A stretch of 25,066 nt of DNA from Paraphysomonas bandaiensis (lineage: Eukaryota; Chrysophyceae), in assembly GCA_965644295.1 (NCBI GenBank), contig CBFFRP010000629.1:1-25066 (forward strand), in the 5' to 3' direction. The translations under genes and the position numbers were made by a program. Position 1 is the first letter of the stretch. Every line of letters begins with the position of its first letter. Positions 18,011 through 25,066 of the stretch are shown here, piece by piece. Below the pieces are notes generated by a model. The model had not been told where the DNA came from and searched no databases. It worked only from the letters and a program-made list of their open reading frames with translations.

Positions 18011-21000
18011 AAGAAGTCGAGCAACGAGAAGCTCAAGAAGTTTAGGAACAAGGCGTTGGACCAGCGGTCCAGGGGCCAAGGGGCAGAGGCATTGACCCCA
18101 ACGGTGCCGATTCTGAAGTATGGGACGAACACCAACCTGGCGGTATTTAAGCAGAAGCTCACAGTGGCCGCCATGATGCTATTTGGTGACCTAGCGAGGC
18201 TCGTGGAGACCGATGAGTATTATGAACCACCCAAGATAAAGATTGAGGACTACGATCTTGATAATGACCCCCACGGTCTGAACCTGGAAGAACTTAAGGA
18301 TGCGAGAAAGACACGCCAAAGGAAGATTGACCAAATGCGTGACAACCGATCAGCTTTCTATGCGTTCATGTATGACAGACTGAGCAACGAGTCCGTGGAC
18401 GCGATTAAGCAATTGGAGGAATACGAAGAGATTAACTCCTCCAAGGACCCTCTACTGTTGTGGCTTGCTATCAAGCAGACTCACAAAACAGCGACGAACT
18501 CCAATGTAGGGACCATCATGCGTGCAGAGACGAGAAAGAAGTACCAAGACGTGCGTCAGGGTCCATTTGAGAGTATAGTGGCCTATAAGGAGCGTTTCGA
18601 TTTTCTTTTGGAAGCGTACAATGATATGGAGAATCCGAAGATGGAAGAAGAAGATATTGCTATGGACTTCTTCAGGGGTCTGGACGACACCAGATATGAG
18701 GAGTTTAAGACCAGTTTTATGAATGACTTAATGATGGGTACACAGAAGCCACCCAAGCACGTGAACGAGATCTACACTAAAGCTTCGAAGTATATCACCC
18801 CGAAGAGAGGAGCGAAACCTAATGGTGGTGTTGCGTTTGTGAGCAGGAAGGACACCTCGACTAAACAACAGCGTCGCACAGGTGATGCTGATGACAAGAC
18901 GAAGTCGAATGGGACCGACGAGTCGAAAGGAAGCGTGCGAAAGCATAGAGGCCCTATTGTATGTTGGGGTTGTGGAAAGACTGGACACAAGCTAAACCAG
19001 TGTCAAGAGAACGTCGAACCAGAGGAGAAACAATGCTCAGTGACTATGCAGAATGCGTTCACATCGGGAGGAGAGCGTTTCGAATGGTACGAAGTTCTAC
19101 TAGACAATCAGGCGGATGTGTCCGTTGTGCACCCGTGGCTACTGACAGATGTGAGACCTGCCGATCGTAAGTGTAAAGTAGCTGGCTTGTCTGGTCACGC
19201 AGTAGAACTACCCAATGTGGGAGAGCTGCCACAATTCTTCACATGTAAAACCGCCGACAACCTACGAGTCAGTGTGTTGTGCCAAGCTGATGTGGAAGAT
19301 CTGTACCCTATTGTGTACGAGCCAGGAGTGTCATACACGGTGTGTCTACCTAATAGAGAGCTAGTGTTCTACAGACGGAACAAAATGTATATAGCTGATA
19401 TGAGGGATTGGGTGACACAAGGCAGGGTAAATATTACGACAACAAGAATGAAAGAACAAGAATACACTAAAAGCGAAGTGGTGAGAGCTCGGAGGGCGCT
19501 GGAACTTGTACGGAACGCGGGTTTCGACTCAGAGCAGGGAGCCATGAACCTTGTGAGCGACGGAAATGTAACAGACGTGCCGTTGACGGCGCAAGACGTG
19601 AGGCGAGCTTTCGACATATACGGGAAGCCTTATGAAGCGGTTAGGGGGAAGACCACTAAACGTAAGAGCGGTAGGCAGTACATGGACGTGGGGATCAAAG
19701 CAGATCAGGCCAAGCCGCAACGTTTGTATACCGATATATTCAGTGTGAGAAAACAACCGTTCCTGATAACACTGTCCGAGCCACTGGGGTTGACTCTTGT
19801 ATCTCCGGTAGCTAGTGAGAGGACTGATGATCTAGGTCTAGCTTTTCAGGAGCAAGTATCTCTACTAAGAAGTCATGGTTTCGCACCAACTGTAGCCTAT
19901 CTGGATCCGCAGCCTGGTTTCCAACCCCTCAGAGGACAGATTACAGGGGTGGAAGTGGATGTGTGTGGAGCAGGGGATCACATGGACAAGGTAGATCACA
20001 AGATCCGGAGACTGAAAGAGACTATTAGATCTGTGCAGGCAGGATTACCCTGGTCACTGCCTGATAACATGGTCAGAGATCTGGTGAAGTACTCAAACAG
20101 TCGCCTAAATATCAGAAGGCCGTCTACAGGCACATCCATAGTAGCGCCACGAGTAGCGTTCACTGGGAGGAAGCCTAACTACCGAAAGGAACTAGAGCTA
20201 GCATTTGGTGACTACGTGGAGTGCTACAACCCAAAGGTGCGAAGCAACGATGCCGAGCAAAATCGCACTGAGCCGTGTATTGCATTGTACCCTACTGGAA
20301 ATGCCAACGGTAGCTGGCTTTTCATGAATGTGAAGACACACAAGCGAGTGAGAAGGACACACTGGGTGAAAATGAAGACAACACAGCTCATAATTGATGC
20401 GATGAATCAGATGGCGAAGATGGGTGATACGACTAGGAAGAGTCAGATTCCGAACCCACTCCTACAGTCGATAGAAGCAGAAGAGCAGCAGAAAGGCGAA
20501 GACATGAAGGAGAGTACGCCAGAGGACGTTAAACAGACTCCAGTTGCAGAAACAATAGTGGAAGATGTATCTACTACTGTGGTTGATGTAGAGCATAGTG
20601 GAGACCCACTAGGAGATGACGGTGATAATGAAGGTGAAGTGCCAGAACTTGTTGATGAGGAGCTGGATGACGATGTCCCAACTATAAAGTCCGGCAGCAG
20701 CATTACAAGCAGTGACGAGACAGGCGTTGAGAACGACAGGTCGCCGGATGCGAAGTCGAAACCAGTAGAGTACAGGGCCTTTCACACGAGCGCGATGAAG
20801 GGACTGCGTGAGTATGGTCCACCGGCATATAACGCTATCATATCGGAACTGAAACAACTTTTGCATGACAAGAAGGCTATGCGTCCAGTACACCGCAAAG
20901 ACTTATCGGCAACACAGTTGAAGAGAGCTATTCGATCTCTGATGTTTCTCAAGACTAAGTATGATGGCTTAGGGCGCTTCGAAAAGATAAAAGCAAGACT

Positions 21001-22396
21001 GGTAGCTAATGGCGCACAACAAGATAGGAAGGTGTACGTAGACACATCGTCACCAACAGCAGCGATGCAATCGATTATGATGTGTCTGGCGATAGCTGCT
21101 AAAGAGGGACGTCACATAGGTACCATGGATATAGGAGGCGCTTACCTGAACGCCGAGATGTCTGGCGAAGAAGTCATAATGGAATTAGAGCCAATGTTAA
21201 CGACGATATTGAAGAAAGTGGCTCCTGAAGTATCACCGTATGTTGATGAAACTGGTAAACTACTAGTGCGGCTGGACAAGGCGCTATACGGGTGCATCCA
21301 GAGTGCAAAACTCTGGTACGACACGCTTACCGGATATTTGAAAAGTTTGGGATTCGAGCACAACGCGGTCGACCCATGTGTAATGAACAAAGTAGCTGGC
21401 GGGCGAAAGTGTACAGTGGTGATATTCGTGGATGACATACTGGTCATGTCAAGCCATAAGGGCGACTACCTAGAGTTGCTTAAGAAACTGAAAGAGAAGT
21501 TTGGGGATGTAAAGCACGACGATGGGAAAGATCTGTCATATCTCGGAATGCACATTAGAGCAGAGGGAGATAAGGTGACAGTGTCCATGAGATCGTACAT
21601 CGAGAATTTTCTACGAGAACACGGAGTGACAGGAACTGCTACATCACCTGCTACAGCTACTCTATTTAAGAACACCATGGACAAACACACTAGTAAGAGT
21701 GATAGAAGGAAGTTTCACAAGATGGTGGCTCAGTTGCTGTACCTGGCCAAAAGGGTTAGACCAGACATACTGCTTGCAGTCGCTTACCTTAGCACGAGAG
21801 TCAAGAATCCGACGCATGCTGACATGGAGAAACTTGGCAGGGTGACCCGCTACCTGAACGCGACTAAGGGGCAGGACTTGTTGCTGTGCATTGGAAAGAA
21901 TCTTACCGTTACTGGATACGTCGATGCGGCATTTGGGACTCATGACGATGGAAAGGGTCATTCGGGTCTGGTCGTAAAGGTGGGGGATGCAACAGTACTC
22001 TGCAAATCGTCGAAACAGCGCATTGTGACACGTGACTCGACGGAATCAGAGTTGGTAGGTCTATCAGATATGTTAATGATGATTGTGCAATGTGCAGAAT
22101 TCATAAAGGAACAAGGATACAGTATTGACGCACCTCGAGTGTTGCAAGACAATACCTCGACTCTATCTCTTGTAACGAAAGGCGGAGGCAAATATCGTAC
22201 AAAATACCTGCGTGTGAGGCGTGAATTCATCAAGGAGAGGGCAGATGAGGGAAGCATTCAATTGGAGTACTTACCCACAAAGATGATGCTGGCTGATGCA
22301 TTGACGAAGCCCCTCCAAGGTACTCTGTACAAGTTTATGACATGTGGTATCGTGGGAAACAATACACATGCCACAGGGGTGCGTAGAGCTAAATGA
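18008..22396 (+). CDS. Copia-type Gag-Pol polyprotein (1462 aa)
   Basis: The start ATG lies 12 bp after the LTR, right behind in-frame TGA and TAG, so no earlier start is possible. The last four codons and the stop lie in the 3' LTR. Gag is about residues 30-260, followed by a CCHC zinc knuckle (C319, C322, H327, C332). The aspartic protease is represented by LLDNQADVSVV (D366). The integrase has YTDIF (D576) and YLDPQPG (D633), then HMDKVDHKIRRLKE, where the catalytic Glu expected in VERKIR-like relatives is Asp663. An acidic linker (about 855-920) follows, then RT with MDIGGAYLNAEM (D1041) and FVDDILVM (D1142, D1143), and RNase H with GYVDAAFG (D1306), TESEL and DALTKPL. The order protease-integrase-RT-RNase H is copia. 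The protein is unrelated in detail to the element at 507-4886, which has no zinc knuckle. It functions in virus-like particle assembly, cDNA synthesis and integration. Confidence 0.96.
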   Translation: MKKSSNEKLKKFRNKALDQRSRGQGAEALTPTVPILKYGTNTNLAVFKQKLTVAAMMLFGDLARLVETDEYYEPPKIKIEDYDLDNDPHGLNLEELKDARKTRQRKIDQMRDNRSAFYAFMYDRLSNESVDAIKQLEEYEEINSSKDPLLLWLAIKQTHKTATNSNVGTIMRAETRKKYQDVRQGPFESIVAYKERFDFLLEAYNDMENPKMEEEDIAMDFFRGLDDTRYEEFKTSFMNDLMMGTQKPPKHVNEIYTKASKYITPKRGAKPNGGVAFVSRKDTSTKQQRRTGDADDKTKSNGTDESKGSVRKHRGPIVCWGCGKTGHKLNQCQENVEPEEKQCSVTMQNAFTSGGERFEWYEVLLDNQADVSVVHPWLLTDVRPADRKCKVAGLSGHAVELPNVGELPQFFTCKTADNLRVSVLCQADVEDLYPIVYEPGVSYTVCLPNRELVFYRRNKMYIADMRDWVTQGRVNITTTRMKEQEYTKSEVVRARRALELVRNAGFDSEQGAMNLVSDGNVTDVPLTAQDVRRAFDIYGKPYEAVRGKTTKRKSGRQYMDVGIKADQAKPQRLYTDIFSVRKQPFLITLSEPLGLTLVSPVASERTDDLGLAFQEQVSLLRSHGFAPTVAYLDPQPGFQPLRGQITGVEVDVCGAGDHMDKVDHKIRRLKETIRSVQAGLPWSLPDNMVRDLVKYSNSRLNIRRPSTGTSIVAPRVAFTGRKPNYRKELELAFGDYVECYNPKVRSNDAEQNRTEPCIALYPTGNANGSWLFMNVKTHKRVRRTHWVKMKTTQLIIDAMNQMAKMGDTTRKSQIPNPLLQSIEAEEQQKGEDMKESTPEDVKQTPVAETIVEDVSTTVVDVEHSGDPLGDDGDNEGEVPELVDEELDDDVPTIKSGSSITSSDETGVENDRSPDAKSKPVEYRAFHTSAMKGLREYGPPAYNAIISELKQLLHDKKAMRPVHRKDLSATQLKRAIRSLMFLKTKYDGLGRFEKIKARLVANGAQQDRKVYVDTSSPTAAMQSIMMCLAIAAKEGRHIGTMDIGGAYLNAEMSGEEVIMELEPMLTTILKKVAPEVSPYVDETGKLLVRLDKALYGCIQSAKLWYDTLTGYLKSLGFEHNAVDPCVMNKVAGGRKCTVVIFVDDILVMSSHKGDYLELLKKLKEKFGDVKHDDGKDLSYLGMHIRAEGDKVTVSMRSYIENFLREHGVTGTATSPATATLFKNTMDKHTSKSDRRKFHKMVAQLLYLAKRVRPDILLAVAYLSTRVKNPTHADMEKLGRVTRYLNATKGQDLLLCIGKNLTVTGYVDAAFGTHDDGKGHSGLVVKVGDATVLCKSSKQRIVTRDSTESELVGLSDMLMMIVQCAEFIKEQGYSIDAPRVLQDNTSTLSLVTKGGGKYRTKYLRVRREFIKERADEGSIQLEYLPTKMMLADALTKPLQGTLYKFMTCGIVGNNTHATGVRRAK

Positions 22397-22737
22397 TGAT
22401 TCGGTATAGAAGTCTTCGAGTGATGGAAATGAAAGTCAACGTGCACATTCGTTTTTGTTACAGTGATTATGTTTTCAGTTATTGTACATGTGTGACTCTG
22501 TAGGATACGAGTGAGAGTGTACAGTAGAACATGATCAGCTGTAGTATTATTGTGTTGTAGGGAGACACCATAATTTTCTATCACTAACGATTTCTGTAGT
22601 ATTTGCAAAGAGACTTGTCTTTTGCCTACCTGTAGTGTAGTTTGAACGGAGGACAACGGGCGCACTGGATCCGTGAGTGTTTGATTGATCTGTAGTATCA
22701 GTGTTGTATTTTCGATCCAAGTACGTATTTCTCTACG
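22382..22737 (+). repeat. 3' LTR of copia-type element (356 bp)
   Basis: Identical to 17640-17995. The first 15 bp encode the last residues and stop of Gag-Pol. The LTR is followed by the target duplication GGTAG (22738-22742). Confidence 0.97.
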
Positions 22738-22742
22738 GGTAG
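22738..22742. repeat. Target site duplication GGTAG (right)
   Basis: Matches 17635-17639 and marks the right-hand insertion junction. Confidence 0.9.
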
Positions 22743-22848
22743 GATATGAACACGGATACCGATATTATCATTGTGTTTTCACTGAAAAGTCAGTTTTTTC
22801 ACTTTTCACTGAAAAAATGATGACTTTTTAATGAAATAAAATTGGCAT

Positions 22849-22945
22849 CCTCTAATATTGAGACAACAATTATCTGTATTCTAGCCGTAGTTGTATATCA
22901 GTAATATAGAGAATATTTGCTTCAATTTATTCCCGAAAAATAAGT
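22849..22945 (-). repeat. Dispersed ~100-bp repeat, copy 3
   Basis: On the minus strand this runs from ACTTATTTTTCGGG to ATTAGAGG and matches copy 1 along its full length with a few substitutions. It is followed on the minus strand by ATGCCA. It lies about 105 bp to the right of the young copia insertion. Confidence 0.8.
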
Positions 22946-23177
22946 AGTGAATGTCTGATTATTTAGCAATAGGCGTTGAGACCTTGCATCAATTAGTGGC
23001 TAGTAGAATGCTAGTCATACTAGTTAGACCACTACCCGTAACTAATCAATACAAACTCTTTTATCCTACTATTTAACGCTACGAAAGCTGCTTGTGCGTC
23101 GCCGCAAGCACCAAGGTGCAACCACTTCCGTTCTTTTTGTGTGATATGAAATTCGCCTTTATCGTGTGTCCGTGGAC
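22946..23177. other. Short intergenic segment
   Basis: No gene is visible. 22994-23032 contains an imperfect inverted repeat (AGTGGCTAGTA / TACTAGTTAGACCACT) that could form a hairpin. Confidence 0.3.
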
Positions 23178-24425
23178 TCACCGGCGCTTTTGATCTGGGG
23201 GTCTCCCTTTGGGATGGGTCTCCATTGGTTTTGGAGGGGGCTCAGCATTCTGAATTAGGGTCCTGAGTGCACCTAGTTCCAGATGTGTCAGGCAAAGGGT
23301 CCGCACATGCCTAGATACAACATGAGTGGAGTCTGCCCAGGGTTTGTTGCCATTCGCGAGATGCTGGGTAACTAGTAGGGCGCTGTGCGTGGTGTCCAAT
23401 TTGTGCTCTGGTAGCGTGAATGATATCATGAGATCATAGTTGTCCGTCCTGGAAGCCTTGGCTATGAATCCTTCCCATATGTCTAAACAGGCAGGGGATA
23501 GCATGTGTGCGTATATTTCTTTTAAAAGGTTTCCCTGTGGGGAGGCAGCAATGGTTTGGGTTTCATCATATCTAACCCAGTTGTTCAGCAGATCGGAGTG
23601 AAAGGGCGTGTGACCCCGGCCCTCTGTGTAGTGTAGGGGGTATGTGGCAATATCCTTGGGCAGTACATCCGGCCTGAGGTCAGGAGTGGTAGTGGAGAGT
23701 GAGGATGGGCCGTCTGGGGCTAATGCTGGAGTTCCCATGGTGTTCAGTTGAGTAGGGTTGGTGGTAGGTGGCTTCCGTTTGACTGGGAAATAGTCAAATA
23801 ACGTTGCATACGGTGTGGTGGCATCCTTAGTGGATAAGGGTAATGTGTGGGTGGATTTGCTAGGTCCGTCACCGCTGTTATCGGAGGAGAATTCCTTCCC
23901 CTGAAGGGCGTGGGAGGGATGGTTGATGGACCTGGCACGGTGGACTCCTTGCATTCCCTTGGAATGACATTGCAACACATTTTGGAGACGCATGATGACG
24001 AAGTCAGGAATTCTCTCGAGTAGCGCGTGTAGTTCCAACTCCACCGGGTATTTGGTGTCCAGGAAGAAGTGATCGTTGGAGCAAAACACATCATAAGATG
24101 GAAGGAATTGAGTTTGTGGAAGGAAGGAGGAATAGTGGGTGGACCAATACGCCCAGTAAGGGAGAGGCGATAGTTTGTCTGGGGGTTTTCTAGGAGGAGG
24201 TAGAGTGTACTGTGTGTGTGTATGACACTGCAGTGGTGTTATGAGTGTGTTGGACAGTGAGAGAGAGCTGGTGATGTGTCCAACAGTACAGGTAGACAGG
24301 TACATGGACATGGTGATGTGTCCAACAGTACAGGTAGACAGGTACATGGACATGGTGATGTGTCCAACAGTGTCAGGTAGACAGGTACATGGACATGGTG
24401 ATGTGTCCAACAGCAGTAGAGTGTG
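23178..24425 (-). CDS. Unidentified Pro/Ser/Thr-rich protein, probably partial
   Basis: The frame is open from about 24425 to the TGA at 23178-23180, roughly 415 codons. It has no ATG at its upstream end: the first codons lie in a 42-bp minisatellite and read VGHITMSMYLSTCT repeats. After a Pro/Thr-rich segment comes a more globular part (FLDTKYPVELELHALLERIP, then MRLQNVLQCHSKG), a low-complexity Ser/Thr/Pro middle with VKRKPP, and a C-terminal globular part (WVRYDETQTIAASPQGNLLKE, YDLMISFTLPEHKLD). It ends in a basic PPDQKRR tail. The stop lies inside GTGAGT, a strong splice-donor match, so this may be an internal exon. No known family recognised; retroelement ORF1 or a host gene are both possible. 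Confidence 0.4.
   Translation of the reverse strand, partial: HTLLLLDTSPCPCTCLPDTVGHITMSMYLSTCTVGHITMSMYLSTCTVGHITSSLSLSNTLITPLQCHTHTQYTLPPPRKPPDKLSPLPYWAYWSTHYSSFLPQTQFLPSYDVFCSNDHFFLDTKYPVELELHALLERIPDFVIMRLQNVLQCHSKGMQGVHRARSINHPSHALQGKEFSSDNSGDGPSKSTHTLPLSTKDATTPYATLFDYFPVKRKPPTTNPTQLNTMGTPALAPDGPSSLSTTTPDLRPDVLPKDIATYPLHYTEGRGHTPFHSDLLNNWVRYDETQTIAASPQGNLLKEIYAHMLSPACLDIWEGFIAKASRTDNYDLMISFTLPEHKLDTTHSALLVTQHLANGNKPWADSTHVVSRHVRTLCLTHLELGALRTLIQNAEPPPKPMETHPKGRPPDQKRR
24271..24413. repeat. 42-bp minisatellite, about 3.4 copies
   Basis: Units start at 24271, 24313, 24355 and 24398 with GTGATGTGTCC. The first two are 42 bp and identical, the third is 43 bp, and the fourth is partial. A 42-bp unit equals 14 codons and keeps the minus-strand frame; the 43-bp unit shifts it. 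Confidence 0.97.
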
Positions 24426-24494
24426 CTACACGGAATGGTATACATCCTGTAGTGTGCTATAGTACAGAACGAGTATGCCGTATGCGGACAGGTG

Positions 24495-24719
24495 TCAGTG
24501 TCCTGTGAGATGGATGGGCTGTGGGGGTGATAGGTGAACAGGGTGAGGGGGTAGCCTGCTGGGCGGATGGACCGCAGACAAAGCCATGTTGGGTTGGGCT
24601 GGAGGTAGGCGGCAGAAGGCAGCCCTGTGTGCCTCAGTCGAGAGGGATCGAGAGTATTCAGTGATTGCATAGGGGGTCCATGGGGGTCGTTTTCGGTGAG
24701 CCTGCTCGCTTCGAGCCAT
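24495..24719 (-). CDS. Possible N-terminal exon or ORF upstream of the 23178-24425 frame
   Basis: A 74-codon ATG frame starts MARSEQAHRKRPPWTP and turns Pro-rich. It is in the same frame as the downstream ORF but separated from it by stops at 24495 and 24426. A second overlapping frame (24239-24670) runs into the minisatellite. Its basic start and position suggest it could be the first coding part of the same gene, joined by splicing or disrupted by repeat slippage. Evidence is weak. Confidence 0.25.
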   Translation of the reverse strand: MARSEQAHRKRPPWTPYAITEYSRSLSTEAHRAAFCRLPPAQPNMALSAVHPPSRLPPHPVHLSPPQPIHLTGH

Positions 24720-25066
24720 GTTCTGAGAAGGTTGCAGCCGTAGAAAGCGATGGGTGGAGACAGGGAGGATTTGTCTGCTGAGATGGCACGTAGGTGCGGT
24801 CAGCGCTGCATTGGTGCAGGCACGTGGTTTAACTGAAGTGGTTAGAGTAGGGTGAAGGTTGCAAGGCCAGGCAGGGGGGTTGGAGCGTGTACAACATGGT
24901 GTGACCCAGGTAATTTGTCGGAAGCGTGGTGGTCAACAAAATGCAGCAGTAAGGGAGTGCAAAAGCCCTGGGCACACTGATGTGACTCAGCCACAGTTTC
25001 AATAGAGACATTGGGCTTGGAGCTGGTTAATAGAGTGAAACTTTATGTTGGACTGTATTTGCCATC
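24720..25066. other. Right-hand end, no gene supported
   Basis: No feature is recognised. It may be the 5' flank of the minus-strand ORFs to its left. The 60-codon frame at 24829-25011 has no family signal. Confidence 0.3.

Larger units (their letters stand above)
17640..22737 (+). mobile_element. Intact young Ty1/copia LTR retrotransposon with non-canonical ends
   Basis: The 5098-bp element has identical 356-bp LTRs, a 5-bp target duplication and a single uninterrupted gag-pol frame that fills the whole internal region. No tRNA-type primer site (TGG...) follows the 5' LTR, and only a short purine run (AGGGGTG, still coding) precedes the 3' LTR. Identity of the LTRs implies a very recent insertion. 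It is probably active or recently active. Confidence 0.95.

Noticed and set aside
17588-18079. 163-codon minus-strand ORF across the 5' LTR and its partner at 22258-22665
   Set aside because: Shared sequence reflects only the identical LTRs. The frames have no domain and differ where the flanks differ.
18728-18990. Antisense ORFs inside the young copia element
   Set aside because: They are shadows of the Gag-Pol frame without independent support. The same holds for the many ORFs opposite the 507-4886 polyprotein.

Overview
This is a repeat-rich window from a eukaryotic nuclear genome. The signs are a seven-exon gene with short GT-AG introns, two Ty1/copia LTR retrotransposons, long micro- and minisatellites, and AT-rich non-coding DNA. 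I cannot place the organism from this sequence alone. A protist or other opisthokont-like lineage would fit, but that is a guess.

Layout from left to right. A 5'-truncated copia-type element lies on the minus strand (about 1-4886): a probable 3' LTR, then protease, integrase, RT and RNase H, with only an Arg/Gly-rich scrap of gag left. Next come AT-rich DNA (4887-5170), the first copy of a dispersed ~100-bp repeat (5171-5270), and a dense cluster of the short palindrome ACCTATAGGT (about 5571-5860). A 1.3-kb inverted duplication follows (5881-7233 and 8453-9738). Its arms carry divergent copies of a gene for a membrane-anchored protein with a PD-(D/E)XK nuclease-like signature, and between them sits about 1.1 kb of (TATG)n. 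The left copy is open; the right copy has a nonsense codon. A frameshifted coding remnant (9719-10540) abuts the right arm.

A complete sigma-like glutathione S-transferase gene runs on the minus strand from 14979 to 11205. It has 7 exons and a predicted length of 245 aa. Its second intron is almost entirely a 2.3-kb minisatellite that begins at the splice donor. About 2.6 kb of non-coding DNA with weak coding-like fragments follows. An apparently intact, very young copia-type element (17640-22737) comes next: identical 356-bp LTRs, a 5-bp target duplication GGTAG, and one 1462-aa Gag-Pol frame. Its LTR ends are non-canonical (CGTAGAG...CTCTACG). It has no tRNA-type primer binding site; instead a 16-nt LTR segment is perfectly complementary to the PBS position, which suggests self-priming as in Tf1. 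The right end holds a third copy of the dispersed repeat and an unidentified minus-strand ORF (23178-24425) that runs out of a 42-bp minisatellite.

The most interesting signals are the self-priming architecture of the 17.6-22.7 kb copia element, the GST gene with its donor-anchored satellite intron, and the head-to-head nuclease-like gene pair around the giant TATG tract.
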